Shown: positions 39,676 through 48,487 of the stretch, piece after piece
How the letters are laid out: the number at the start of each line of letters is the position of its first letter
How positions within the stretch are numbered: position 1 is the stretch's first letter
Assembly (NCBI GenBank): GCA_035517775.1
Contig: DATIYF010000026.1
Span: 5,906 to 69,905, forward strand
Length of the DNA: 64,000 nt
Origin: DATIYF01 sp035517775
GTDB taxonomy: Bacteria > Acidobacteriota > Terriglobia > Terriglobales > Acidobacteriaceae
Direction of reading: 5' to 3'
Program-made: the position numbers and the translations under genes
The notes under the pieces: generated by a model
Told to the model about the DNA's origin: nothing
What the model saw: only the letters and a program-made list of their open reading frames with translations
The model's database searches: none

Positions 39676-42039
39676 TCAGTCTGCCGCAACCGGCGCGGGC
39701 TCGGCGCGCAAAGCTTTTTCCAGAGCGCCTTCGTAAGCTTCGCGAAGGCCGGCAATGTCTGCCGACACCACCCGCCTGCCATCCAATGCAATTTCCATGC
39801 TTCCGGAAGTGGTCTCGCCCAGCACTTCTGCCGTTAAGGCATATTTTACTGCTACTTGTTGGATTCGGCTGAGATTACCCGGGTCGCAGGAAGTGACCAC
39901 CCGGCCGGCATCTTCGCCGAAGAGAACGAACTCGGCGGGCAGGCCGTTGGAGCTGAGTTTGATGTTGAATCCAATGGCGTTAGCGAAGCCCGATTCGGCC
40001 AGGGCGACGGCCACGCCGCCCTCGGAGCAGTCATGGGCGGAATCAAGCAGGCCGGCCTGCGCCAGCTCGACCAGCGCCTTTTGCAGCGCGGCTTCCCTGG
40101 CCAAATCCAACTCCGGAGGGTAGCCCCAGAGAGCGCCCAGGATTTCCTTGGCGTACTCGGAAGAACCGAATTCAGATTCGGCGTCGGTCGCGTCACCCGG
40201 CTCGGAAGCGCGCAGCAGAACGATGGTGCGCCCCGGCTCGCGGAAATCGGGGCGCAGGATTTTGTGCACATCCTCGAGAATGCCAACCACACCCAGCACC
40301 GGCGTTGGGTAAATGCCTTCGCCCAAAGTTTCGTTGTAGAAGCTGACGTTGCCGCCGGTGATGGGGACTTCGAGCTCTTCGCAGGCTTTGGTCATGCCGT
40401 CAATCACCTGCGAAAACTGCCACATGATGTGCGGCTTTTCGGGATTGCCGAAGTTCAGACAATTGGTTGCGCCGGCCGGAACCGCGCCGGCGCAGGCCAC
40501 GTTGCGGGCAGCTTCGGCCACGGCGTGCATCGCGCCCAGGCGTGGGTCGAGATAGCACCAGCGGCCGTTGCCGTCGAGCGCCATGGCCAGGCCGCGCTGC
40601 GAGCCCTTGATGCGAATGACGCCGGCATCGCCCGCGCCCGGGCCTTCGACGGTATTGGTCTGGACCATAGAGTCGTATTGCTGCCAGATCCAGCGCTTGC
40701 CGCAGATGTTCGGGCTGGAGAGCAGGCGGCGCAGACTCTCCGTAAGGTCAGCGGCTTCGCCCAGCTTGATGTGTTCGGGCATTTCGCGCGGAACCGGCGG
40801 CTCCCAGCGTTCGAGCGGGCGCTTATACAGGGGGGCATCGTCGGTGAGGGCTTCGTTGGGAATTTCGGCGACCACCTCACCGTGCTCGCGGACGCGCATT
40901 TTGCCGTCGCTGGTGACGCGGCCCACTTCCACGGCGTCGAGCCCCCACTTTTCGAAAACGCGGAAGACTTCCTGCTCGCGGCCCTTCTGCGCCACCAGCA
41001 GCATGCGCTCCTGGGATTCGCTGAGCATGATTTCGTACGCCGACATGCCGGTTTCGCGCTGCGGGACCTTGTCCATCTCAATCTCGATGCCCACGTGGCC
41101 GCGCCCGCCCATCTCGCAAGTGGAGCAAGTCAGGCCGGCGGCGCCCATATCCTGAATGCCGATGACCGCGCCGGTCTGCATGGCTTCCAGGCAGGCTTCG
41201 AGCAGCAGCTTCTCGAGGAACGGATCGCCGACCTGAACATTTGGCCGCTTCGCTTCGGAGCCCTCGCTGAATTCCTCGCTGGCCATCGTGGCGCCGTGAA
41301 TGCCGTCGCGGCCGGTCTTGGAGCCGACATAAATGACCGGATTGCCCTCGCCGCTGGCCTTGGCATAGAAAATCTGGTCTTTGCGCACCAGGCCGAGCGC
41401 GAAGGCGTTGACCAGCGGATTACCGGAGTAGCAGGGCTCGAACTTGGTTTCGCCGCCGAGGTTGGGGACGCCAAAGCAGTTGCCATAGGAGGCGATGCCG
41501 CTGACCACCCCTTCCAGGACAGAGTGGTTCCTGGTGATTTCGGCCTGGGTCGGCAGTGCCTGTGTGGCGCCGGGGCTTTGCCCCGGCCGCGCGGGGCGAA
41601 GCCCCGCACCCACACGATCCACGATGGGGCCGAAGCGGAGAGAATCCATGACCGCGACGGGGCGCGCGCCCATGGTGAAGATATCGCGCAAGATGCCGCC
41701 GACACCGGTGGCCGCACCCTGAAATGGCTCGATGAAGGAGGGATGGTTGTGCGACTCAATCTTGAAGGCGCAGGCCCAGCCTTCGCCGATGTCAATGATG
41801 CCGGCATTTTCCCCCGGACCTTGTACCACACGCCGGCTGCGGGTAGGCAGGCGCTTCAAGTGCACCCGCGAAGATTTGTAGGAGCAGTGCTCGCTCCACA
41901 TCACGCTGAAGATGCCGAGCTCGGTGAGCGTGGGCTCGCGGCCGCCGAGCAGCCGCCTGACTTTTTCGTATTCTTCGGGCGTAAGGCCGTGTTCCCGGAT
42001 CAACTGCGGGGTAATAGCAGGGCTGGGAGCAGTGGTCAT
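39676..42039 (-). CDS. purL: Phosphoribosylformylglycinamidine synthase subunit PurL with in-frame palindromic insertion
   Basis: The 787-residue PurL makes FGAM with PurQ/PurS subunits (not in this window). FSVMWSEHCSYKSSRVHLK, ESHNHPSFIEPFQGAATGVGG, GMGAAGLTCSTCEMGGRGHVG-like and GDAGVIRIKGSQRGLAMALDG are diagnostic. Residues about 138-168 are additional relative to ordinary PurL: FGPIVDR continues into VGAGLRPARPGQSPGATQ before returning at VLEGVVSGIASYGNCFG. The DNA there (41562-41615) is a 54-base palindromic element, exactly 18 codons, so the frame is kept. The loop is at a surface-exposed position judging by its small polar composition (inference). ATG 42039 is chosen; the longer frame to 42147 is not conserved. 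Confidence 0.93.
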   Translation of the reverse strand: MTTAPSPAITPQLIREHGLTPEEYEKVRRLLGGREPTLTELGIFSVMWSEHCSYKSSRVHLKRLPTRSRRVVQGPGENAGIIDIGEGWACAFKIESHNHPSFIEPFQGAATGVGGILRDIFTMGARPVAVMDSLRFGPIVDRVGAGLRPARPGQSPGATQALPTQAEITRNHSVLEGVVSGIASYGNCFGVPNLGGETKFEPCYSGNPLVNAFALGLVRKDQIFYAKASGEGNPVIYVGSKTGRDGIHGATMASEEFSEGSEAKRPNVQVGDPFLEKLLLEACLEAMQTGAVIGIQDMGAAGLTCSTCEMGGRGHVGIEIEMDKVPQRETGMSAYEIMLSESQERMLLVAQKGREQEVFRVFEKWGLDAVEVGRVTSDGKMRVREHGEVVAEIPNEALTDDAPLYKRPLERWEPPVPREMPEHIKLGEAADLTESLRRLLSSPNICGKRWIWQQYDSMVQTNTVEGPGAGDAGVIRIKGSQRGLAMALDGNGRWCYLDPRLGAMHAVAEAARNVACAGAVPAGATNCLNFGNPEKPHIMWQFSQVIDGMTKACEELEVPITGGNVSFYNETLGEGIYPTPVLGVVGILEDVHKILRPDFREPGRTIVLLRASEPGDATDAESEFGSSEYAKEILGALWGYPPELDLAREAALQKALVELAQAGLLDSAHDCSEGGVAVALAESGFANAIGFNIKLSSNGLPAEFVLFGEDAGRVVTSCDPGNLSRIQQVAVKYALTAEVLGETTSGSMEIALDGRRVVSADIAGLREAYEGALEKALRAEPAPVAAD
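41562..41615. repeat. 54-base palindromic element inside purL
   Basis: Terminal arms GTGTGG (41562-41567) and CCACAC (41610-41615) enclose two stems, GCCGGGGC-ttt-GCCCCGGC (41569-41587) and GCGGGGC-gaa-GCCCCGC (41591-41607). The folded shape resembles a three-way junction. Layout agrees with the element at 32635. Confidence 0.8.
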
Positions 42040-42114
42040 GGGGGCCTGAGCCAGTCCATTGTCGCATGATGCGGCGGAGGAAGGTAGATGTGGAAAAAGT
42101 GCCGGTTTGCAGCT

Positions 42115-42184
42115 TAACCACGGAGGACACGGAGGAAGACACTGCATTTACCACGAGGGGCACGAAAACACGTAAAGGAAGACT
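42115..42184 (+). repeat. TTAACCACGGAGGACACGGAGG-type repeat, two blocks
   Basis: First block AACCACGGAGGACACGGAGG, second block ACCACGAGGGGCACGAAAAC, about 36 bases apart. This is the best-preserved copy in the window of the 11-base-period family. It lies between the start of purL and the end of the kinase gene. Confidence 0.6.
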
Positions 42185-42194
42185 TACCAGACTG

Positions 42195-44798
42195 TCAGGG
42201 GGCGAGCCAGTCCACCGAGTACACATCCTGAGTTCCGGTGTCGCGAAGCAGCAGAGGAGAATCGTCGGGCGCAAGAGCGAGCGCGCCGCCGTAACGGCCT
42301 ACGGCAACGAAATTATTGAGACTCACGACCTGCTCGGATTGGTGGTCGCTGACTCGAATTTTGAGGACCGAACCGCCACCACGGGAATCGAGCACATACA
42401 CAAACTCGCCGCCGTGGGACCAGTTCAGCCAACTGAAAGAGCCGCTGGCGAGATCAGTCCAGCGGCGGGTCTGGAAGTCGAAGAGCAGGATGCGCCTTGA
42501 GTCCGCAGAGAAGGCGGCAATGTAGCGGCCGTTGGGCGACCAGCGCGGCGAGTACAGGCCCTGCGAGCCGGGGAGCTCAGAGAGCTGATGGCTGGCGAGA
42601 TCAAGGATGCGAATGGTGGAAGCGGGGTTATTCGATTCGCCGGCAAAGACGATGCTGCTGCCATCGGGAGACCAGTTGGGGTCGAGCTGCTGGTGAGGGT
42701 CGTCAGGCAGCAGGAGTTCCGGGTTCCCGCCCTTGGCCGAGACCTCATACATGCGGGCGGGCTTGTCGGCGCTGGCTCCAAACTGGAAGAAGATGATCTG
42801 CTTGCCGTCGGGGGACCAGCGAGGCAGCACGGCGTACATGGGCGAATAGGTAAGCTGCTGGCGATCACTGCCATTGAGTCTGCTGCGCCACAGGGTGCCT
42901 TCACGATAGGAGACATAGGCCGCCCACTGGCCGTCTTTCGCGAAATCCACATATTCCGCGGAGACGCCGCCGAGAAACGGATCGAATTCGCGGGACCTGG
43001 AGTCGTAGCGCATGAGCTGGCCGCGATAAGTCTGCCCGATGAAGAAGAGCTTTTTTCCATCTCTACTGGGAAGGGGCGAAGATAAAGACATGGGGCTGGT
43101 GATAAGAGGGATGGGTTTGACGGCGGGACGCAGGAACGTGGCTTTTTGTGGAAGGGCCCAGATCTGGCCTTGAGATTGAAAGACGAAGTAGCGGCCGTCG
43201 GGGGTCCACTTGCCGCAGCACTCGTCGGGCGGATTGTGCCAGCCGGCGAGCAGGCGATGCAAGCCGTTGCCATCGGCGGAAACCTGCCAGGCAAGCTGCT
43301 GGCCGAGAGTGCCGGCAGTATCGGAGCTGTCAAAGCGCAGGGTGCTGGCGTCAGGCGACCAGGCGACATTCTTGATATCGCCCTGCACCGAGGCCAGCTT
43401 GCGGGCGCCGGCGCCATCGGCGGCGACGAGAAACAGATCGCCGAGGTTGGTGTAGGCGATGCTCGAGGCATCGGGCGAGAAGGCGGCGGTCTCGGCAACA
43501 ATATCGCCGACACGGCGGGGCGAATTGCCCAGGATGCTCAGGCTCCAGAGCGGGCCGCGAGGCGGGGCGCCTTGGCCATCCACCACCAGGACTTCAGAGC
43601 CATCGGGGGATAAGGCGAGCGGAACCATATCTGCGGAGGGAAGAATGGACAAGCTTTGCGGCTCGCCGCCGCCGACCGCCATTTCGGCCAGGGTACGAGC
43701 AGAAAAGCTGGCGGAACTGCCTGTGCCCAGTCCGAGATAGAGACGCGCGCCATCGGTGCCAAGCAAAGATTTAGGCTGACCATCGTGGGTGAGCTGGAGG
43801 TAGTTGGCGACTTTAGGGATGGGTGGCGGGCGCAGCCAGAAGTAAGCCAGCGCGGCAAGCAGAAGCAAAGCTGCCATAGCGGCCGGCGGCAACCAGGTGC
43901 GGGAGCGGCGGGGCAGCTTTGGGATGATGACCTGGGCGGAACTGGAAGAGGCATCGGCCGGCTCGGCCAGAGCCTCCAGCGCGAAAGCCAGGTCGGAGGC
44001 GGAATGGAAGCGCTGGCCGGGAGCTTTCTCCAGGCAGCGCCGCACCACACGCTCCAGCGCCACCGGGGTTTCGGGTGTAAGTTGCGAAATAGGCGGCGGC
44101 TCTTCGTTGAGGATGGCGCTAATGGTATCTGCCGAAGTTGGCCGCTCGAAGGTTTGCCTGCCCACGACCATTTCGCACAGAATGGCGCCGAGGGCAAAGA
44201 TGTCAGAGCGCTGATCAATGCGCATGCCGCGCACCTGCTCGGGCGCCATGTAGCCGACGGTCCCCATGACTGTGCCGGGGATGGTGATGGTGGGGGCCTG
44301 GTTGACGAGATCGGCGTGGGGCGTGGGTTTGGCCAGGCCGAAATCGAGAATCTTGACCCGGCCCTGATTGGTCACGAACAGATTGTCGGGCTTCAGGTCG
44401 CGGTGAACGATGCCCTTATCGTGGGCCGCGGCCAGACCGTGGGCAATCTGCACTCCATAGTTGATGGTTTCGCGCAGCGGCAAAGGCCCGCGGCGGAGAA
44501 CTTCGGTGAGGGTGCGGCCTTCGAGCAGTTCCAGCACCAGGTAAGGCGAGCCGCCGTGAGTGCCCATCTGGTAGATGGAAAGAATATTGGGATGGTTGAG
44601 GGCGGCCACGACCTTGGCTTCCTGCTCGAAGCGCAGCAGGCGCTCCGGGTCGGCGGAGAGGGACTTGGGCAGGACTTTAATGGCGACGTCGCGGTTCAGG
44701 CGGGCATCGTGCGCCTGATACACTTCGCCCATACTGCCGGCTCCCAGCGGCGCGACTACTTCATACTCACCGATCCTGGTGCCTGGGCTGAGGGCCAT
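42195..44798 (-). CDS. Membrane Ser/Thr protein kinase with TolB/PD40 propeller
   Basis: An 867-residue kinase. The Hanks domain (about 10-275) has GAGSMGEVYQAHD, DVAIKVLPK, VHRDLKPDN, DFGLA and APEQ. A single membrane helix (PPAAMAALLLLAALAYFWL, about 310-328) connects to an exported propeller with blades such as ALSPDGSEVL, AFSPDASSIAY, AWSPDASTLRF, RWSPDGKQIIFF, NWSPDGSSIVF and RWSPNGRYIAAF. This kinase-propeller form is very common in Acidobacteriota; ligand and targets are unknown. ATG 44798 gives MALSPGTRIGEYEVV, the usual start. It is monocistronic. Confidence 0.92.
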   Translation of the reverse strand: MALSPGTRIGEYEVVAPLGAGSMGEVYQAHDARLNRDVAIKVLPKSLSADPERLLRFEQEAKVVAALNHPNILSIYQMGTHGGSPYLVLELLEGRTLTEVLRRGPLPLRETINYGVQIAHGLAAAHDKGIVHRDLKPDNLFVTNQGRVKILDFGLAKPTPHADLVNQAPTITIPGTVMGTVGYMAPEQVRGMRIDQRSDIFALGAILCEMVVGRQTFERPTSADTISAILNEEPPPISQLTPETPVALERVVRRCLEKAPGQRFHSASDLAFALEALAEPADASSSSAQVIIPKLPRRSRTWLPPAAMAALLLLAALAYFWLRPPPIPKVANYLQLTHDGQPKSLLGTDGARLYLGLGTGSSASFSARTLAEMAVGGGEPQSLSILPSADMVPLALSPDGSEVLVVDGQGAPPRGPLWSLSILGNSPRRVGDIVAETAAFSPDASSIAYTNLGDLFLVAADGAGARKLASVQGDIKNVAWSPDASTLRFDSSDTAGTLGQQLAWQVSADGNGLHRLLAGWHNPPDECCGKWTPDGRYFVFQSQGQIWALPQKATFLRPAVKPIPLITSPMSLSSPLPSRDGKKLFFIGQTYRGQLMRYDSRSREFDPFLGGVSAEYVDFAKDGQWAAYVSYREGTLWRSRLNGSDRQQLTYSPMYAVLPRWSPDGKQIIFFQFGASADKPARMYEVSAKGGNPELLLPDDPHQQLDPNWSPDGSSIVFAGESNNPASTIRILDLASHQLSELPGSQGLYSPRWSPNGRYIAAFSADSRRILLFDFQTRRWTDLASGSFSWLNWSHGGEFVYVLDSRGGGSVLKIRVSDHQSEQVVSLNNFVAVGRYGGALALAPDDSPLLLRDTGTQDVYSVDWLAP

Positions 44799-44933
44799 TC
44801 GTGCGCCATTATAGACGCCGGGAAAAATCCCGGAAGATTTGTCTGGAAGCGGGATGCAGCCGCCAGGTTGGCGGCACGACCGCGGGGCGCGGCTTCCCGA
44901 TTCAGCACCTGGAAGCCGTCATTATTTATTGCG

Positions 44934-45581
44934 TCAATGATTTTTCTTGAAGAGGTGCTGTCGAACATCGGGCCAGAATTCCTGAAAAGCGTTGCTGCCC
45001 ATCCTTCCCACGAAGCCGAGCAAAGTTCGTTCCACTGCATGCTGTGAATCCGCCTCGCTCGAAACCCGCCAGGTATTGGAGAGAAAATTGTTGCCCGCGG
45101 TGGCGATATAGCGGGCGTAAGCGGGGGAAAAATCTCCATCGGGGCGGCGGGCGGCGAAGGTCAGCTTGATGATATTTAGCACGCGATGGCCGAAAGGCGC
45201 GCCCTGGTCGCGAAAATAACGCGGGTCTTCGCCCCAGATGGCGCCGAGGCCGGCCTCCATGGCGTTGCCGGTGGAAACTCCAGTCAGGCGCATGCCGTAG
45301 CGCTTGCCAAAGCCTGCCCAGGTGCCGCGGTACTCCGGAGGGCTATCGGTCGCGGTGCCCAGGCCGGCGCTCAGCAGGCCGGCGGCCAGGCTTTGCGGGC
45401 CGATGGTGCTGCGGACGAACCAGTTCCAGCGCTGTTTGCCGGTGATCGGAGTGTATTGGGCTGCTTGCGCCGAGAGGTGGGGGCTCGGCGGGATTGCGGG
45501 ATCGGAGGGAACTGCCTGCCCGAATGCGGAGGCGGCCGCCAGGATGGCAATCGCCGCGAGTTGGAGGCGAATTAAGCTCAT
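44934..45581 (-). CDS. Exported hypothetical protein
   Basis: A 215-residue protein with a signal peptide (LQLAAIAILAAASAFGQ). Family not recognised by function. The mature part contains WNWFVRSTIGPQSLAAGLLSAG, a GLGAIWGEDPRYFR block and IIKLTFAARRPDGDFSPAYARYIATAGNNFLSNTW, which recall uncharacterised exported acidobacterial proteins. Moderately amphipathic segments might line a membrane, but no clear helix or barrel pattern is visible. It stands alone between the kinase gene and a repeat-rich spacer. Confidence 0.65.
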   Translation of the reverse strand: MSLIRLQLAAIAILAAASAFGQAVPSDPAIPPSPHLSAQAAQYTPITGKQRWNWFVRSTIGPQSLAAGLLSAGLGTATDSPPEYRGTWAGFGKRYGMRLTGVSTGNAMEAGLGAIWGEDPRYFRDQGAPFGHRVLNIIKLTFAARRPDGDFSPAYARYIATAGNNFLSNTWRVSSEADSQHAVERTLLGFVGRMGSNAFQEFWPDVRQHLFKKNH

Positions 45582-45641
45582 ATGGTCGAGGCTACGATGC
45601 CTGCCGGGCCGGGCTGGTTGGTGAAGCCGCCGAGAAGAACG

Positions 45642-45690
45642 ATTGAACCACGAAGAACACGAAGTTGCACGAAGGAAGGCAGAGTTTTAA
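45642..45690 (+). repeat. ACCACGAAGAACACGAAGTTGCACGAAGG repeat
   Basis: Three consecutive 11-base-like units ACCACGAAGA, ACACGAAGTT and GCACGAAGGA. A second block follows at 45725. Both are in the 274-base gap upstream of the DUF3311 gene. Confidence 0.6.
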
Positions 45691-45724
45691 ACCGGCGAGA
45701 GCGCGCAGGGCCGCCGCGAAAAGC

Positions 45725-45765
45725 GATTCAACCATGAAGGGCACGAAGTCACGCGAAGGATTGGA
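45725..45765 (+). repeat. ACCATGAAGGGCACGAAGTCACGCGAAGG repeat
   Basis: Same family as the block at 45642: TTCAACCATGAAGGGCACGA, then AGTCACGCGAAGG. The remaining bases of this spacer show no further structure. Confidence 0.6.
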
Positions 45766-45855
45766 GGGAATGACTGAATTGTCGAGGGACTGCCGCCATC
45801 TTCACCCCTGGCTCCGCCTGCTACAATGCCGCGAACTACGGGGAGGAGATTCGGC

Positions 45856-46086
45856 GTGAAACGTCCATCGCTGGCAGCCGTTCTCCTGGGTTTGATTCCG
45901 TTTACCGCGGTTTGCTTCACCGTTGGGTTGTGGGACCGGGTGTATCCCATGGTCCTGGGCCTGCCCTTCAACTTCTTCTGGCTGATTTTATGGCTGTTCC
46001 TCACTCCGTTGTGCCTGTGGGGAGCGTACCGGCTGGAAGAGCCCCGCGCTGAGGGAGACCATCACAAAGAGGGCGGTGGAGATTGA
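45856..46086 (+). CDS. DUF3311 small membrane protein, symporter partner
   Basis: A 76-residue protein with two hydrophobic segments (SLAAVLLGLIPFTAVCFTVG and FNFFWLILWLFLTPLCLWGAY). The WDRVYPMVLGLPFNFFWL stretch is typical of DUF3311, a family usually encoded just before a sodium/solute symporter and possibly its small subunit. GTG 45856 follows GGAGGAG. The stop overlaps the start of the symporter gene by 4 bases, so the two should be translated together. Confidence 0.8.
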   Translation: MKRPSLAAVLLGLIPFTAVCFTVGLWDRVYPMVLGLPFNFFWLILWLFLTPLCLWGAYRLEEPRAEGDHHKEGGGD

Positions 46087-47561
46087 GTCCCAGCCTGGTG
46101 GCGCTGGCGGTGATCTCGGCCGTGGTGGCGATCGGGTCATTTGTGGGCTTTCTGGCGCGATTTCATCACAAGATGGACCTGGAGCAGTGGACCGTGGGGG
46201 GCCGGGGGTTTGGCCTGCTGCTGGTATGGCTGCTCATGGCGGGCGAGATTTACACCATCTTCACCTTCCTGGGAGCGAGCGGCTGGGCTTATTCAAGAGG
46301 CGGACCGGTTTTATACATTCTGGGCTATCTTCCGCTGGGCTATGTGATTTCCTTCTACATCCTGCCGCCGCTGTGGGAGATCGGGCGCAAGCACCGGCTG
46401 CAGACGCAGGCGGATTTTTTTCAGGTGCGCTATGGCAGCACCTACTTGAGCGCCTTTGTGGCGCTGGTGGGAGTGGTGTGCCTTATTCCGTATTTGCAGA
46501 TTCAACTCACGGGCCTGGGTCTGATCGTGGAAGTGGCCAGCTATGGAGGCATCCATCGGACCCCGGCGATGGTTGTCGCCTTCGGTCTGGTTGCGGCCTT
46601 CGTATTCGTCAGCGGGGTGCGGGGCGTGGCGTGGGTGAGCATCATAAAGGACGCTCTGCTGCTGTTTGTCGCGGTGTTTATCGGGATCGCGGTGCCGCGC
46701 ATTTATTTCCGCGGCATCGGTCCCATGTTTGCCGCTCTAGTGCGGGTAAAACCGAACCATCTGGTGATGCCGGGAGCCACCAAAGACTTAGGGCACGCAT
46801 GGTACATCTCGAGCGTTCTGATCGTGGCCATGGGCTTTTATATGTGGCCGCAATTTTTCGGGGCCTGCTTTACCGCCCGCAGCGGAAAAGTTTTGCGGCG
46901 GAACGCGGTCATTATGCCGATTTACGTAATCACGATGCCACTGATGTTTATTGTGGGCTTCACCGCGCTTCTGGTTCTGCCCGGACTGAGCAACGGCGAC
47001 CTCTCATTGCTGGCGATTGCGCGGAAGACGTTCCCGGCGTGGTTTCTGGGGGTGATCGGGGGCGCGGGGGCGCTGACGGCGATGGTGGCAGCGGCCATTC
47101 AACTTCTTACCGGAGCGATGCTGTATGCCAAGAACCTGTTTCGGCCCATCCTGGCGCCCGGCATGACCGACCAGCAAGTGGCGCGGCTGGCCCGGATCAT
47201 GGTAGTGGCGCTTACCCTGGGGGCTTTGTCGCTTGCAATTTACAGCTCCATGAGCCTGGTCTCGCTGTTTTTGGTGGGAGTTGCCGGGGTGGCGCAGTTT
47301 TTCCCGGGAGTGACGCTGGGTTTGTTCTCCCGGCGGGTTACGATGCCCGCGGTTTTCGCGGGCATGGCTACGGGCATTGCCATCACAGTGCTTCTGATCC
47401 TCAGCGGGCGCGACCCTTACCACGGCCTGAACGCGGGTTTTATCGCGCTGTGCTTCAATTTTGCCGTCACCGGGGTGGTCAGCGTGCTGACGCCGGCGCC
47501 GGTGGCGGGCTTTGACGAGAGCCTTCCGGCTTCTCCGATTTCTCAGACGGGAAAAGCCTGA
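46083..47561 (+). CDS. Sodium:solute symporter (SSS) family transporter
   Basis: A 492-residue inner-membrane carrier with about 13 helices. VGGRGFGLLLVWLLMAGEIYT, SGWAYSRGGPVLYI and the sodium-site region QADFFQVRYGS are typical of the SSS family; the neighbouring DUF3311 gene points to the pantothenate/small-organic-acid branch, but the substrate is not evident. The TTG start at 46083 overlaps the TGA of the small gene (TTGA). An alternative 479-residue frame shifted to 46076 has no homology and is a shadow. The C-terminus is short and polar. Confidence 0.88.
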   Translation: MSPSLVALAVISAVVAIGSFVGFLARFHHKMDLEQWTVGGRGFGLLLVWLLMAGEIYTIFTFLGASGWAYSRGGPVLYILGYLPLGYVISFYILPPLWEIGRKHRLQTQADFFQVRYGSTYLSAFVALVGVVCLIPYLQIQLTGLGLIVEVASYGGIHRTPAMVVAFGLVAAFVFVSGVRGVAWVSIIKDALLLFVAVFIGIAVPRIYFRGIGPMFAALVRVKPNHLVMPGATKDLGHAWYISSVLIVAMGFYMWPQFFGACFTARSGKVLRRNAVIMPIYVITMPLMFIVGFTALLVLPGLSNGDLSLLAIARKTFPAWFLGVIGGAGALTAMVAAAIQLLTGAMLYAKNLFRPILAPGMTDQQVARLARIMVVALTLGALSLAIYSSMSLVSLFLVGVAGVAQFFPGVTLGLFSRRVTMPAVFAGMATGIAITVLLILSGRDPYHGLNAGFIALCFNFAVTGVVSVLTPAPVAGFDESLPASPISQTGKA

Positions 47562-47578
47562 CCGCACAGTGACGGCGG

Positions 47579-48436
47579 ATGGGCGCCGGCAAACGCGGTG
47601 CTACACTACGCCTCGTTGCTATGGCGGCGCCGCAAGCAGATTCCACGGGAAGGATTGTGCGCTTCGGCGTGTATGAAGTGGACCTTGCCACCGGGGAGCT
47701 GCGCCGGCAAGGGGCGCGGGTGCGCTTGCAGGAGCAGCCGTTTCAGGTGCTGGCGCTTCTGCTGGAGCGGCCCGGCGAGGTGGTGACGCGGGAGGAATTG
47801 CGGCAGAAGCTGTGGGCGGCCGATACTTTCGTTGATTTCGACCATAGCCTGAACACCGCGGTGAATAAGCTGCGGGAGGCGCTGCGGGATTCCGCGGCCA
47901 GCCCGCGTTATGTTGAGACGGTGGCGCGGAGAGGCTATCGCTTTCTGGCTCCGGTGGGGGCGGTTTCGGCAGGCGCAGCCCCTGGCAGTGAATCAGCCAC
48001 ACTACATGAGGACTTAGCCCTCCCCCGGCCGCGCCGGAGCCTGACCCGAGGGCTGTTCTGCCTGATTCAGATCATGTATTTGAGTTTCTATCTCGCGGCG
48101 CTGTTTCATTTGCGTGAAATTGATGCGATCGCCGGAAGTTTTCTGCCCGGCTGGGGAGCGGTGGCGATTTTCAGCGCGGTGCTGATCACGGCGGGGGTTG
48201 GGCTTCCCTTGCGCTGCTATCTGCTCTCGGCGGTGGCATTTGATTATCAGCGGCTGGGGGAAAAATTCCGCAAGATATTTGCTGGAGTTCTGGTGCTCGA
48301 CCAGCTGTGGGCGATCACACCGTTTCTGCTGATGCAGAAGATTGGCTTTGGAGCGGCGTTCGGGGCTACGGCCCTGCTGCTCTACGTGCCCTTCTCGGAG
48401 CGGACGCTGCTGCGCATGGCGTACTCCGGGTGGTAA
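47579..48436 (+). CDS. CadC-type winged-helix regulator with membrane domain
   Basis: A 285-residue protein. Residues about 25-125 are an OmpR/PhoB-type DNA-binding domain: FGVYEVDLATGELRRQG, EVVTREELRQKLWAADTFVDF and NTAVNKLREALRDSA with YVETVARRGYRFLAPV. The rest, after a Ser/Ala linker, contains four hydrophobic segments (CLIQIMYLSFYLAALF, VAIFSAVLITAGVGLPL, FAGVLVLDQLWAITPFLLM, AFGATALLLYVPF). It looks like a membrane-bound regulator, like CadC but with a multi-helix sensor. Start ATG 47579 or 47621. The M13 peptidase gene is next, and might be a target. Confidence 0.8.
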   Translation: MGAGKRGATLRLVAMAAPQADSTGRIVRFGVYEVDLATGELRRQGARVRLQEQPFQVLALLLERPGEVVTREELRQKLWAADTFVDFDHSLNTAVNKLREALRDSAASPRYVETVARRGYRFLAPVGAVSAGAAPGSESATLHEDLALPRPRRSLTRGLFCLIQIMYLSFYLAALFHLREIDAIAGSFLPGWGAVAIFSAVLITAGVGLPLRCYLLSAVAFDYQRLGEKFRKIFAGVLVLDQLWAITPFLLMQKIGFGAAFGATALLLYVPFSERTLLRMAYSGW

Positions 48437-48450
48437 GGCAGGCGCTCGAT

Positions 48451-48484
48451 TCCAGTTCTCAGTAGCCGGTTCTCGCTTCTCAGA
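48451..48484 (+). repeat. TTCTCAG-type repeat
   Basis: CCAGTTCTCAGTAGCCGGTT and CTCGCTTCTCAGAG lie directly before the M13 peptidase ATG, so this copy would be within its leader. The spacing leaves no obvious Shine-Dalgarno. Confidence 0.35.
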
Positions 48485-48487
48485 GTT

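Noticed and set aside
39856..42069. 737-residue open frame antisense to purL
   Set aside because: Its length comes from GC-rich codon bias opposite a real gene; PurL motifs are clear on the other strand and the antisense product has only low-complexity His/Arg/Ala sequence.
46076..47515. 479-residue frame overlapping the symporter in another frame
   Set aside because: Gly/Arg-rich translation without membrane segments; the symporter frame has the hydrophobic pattern and family motifs.
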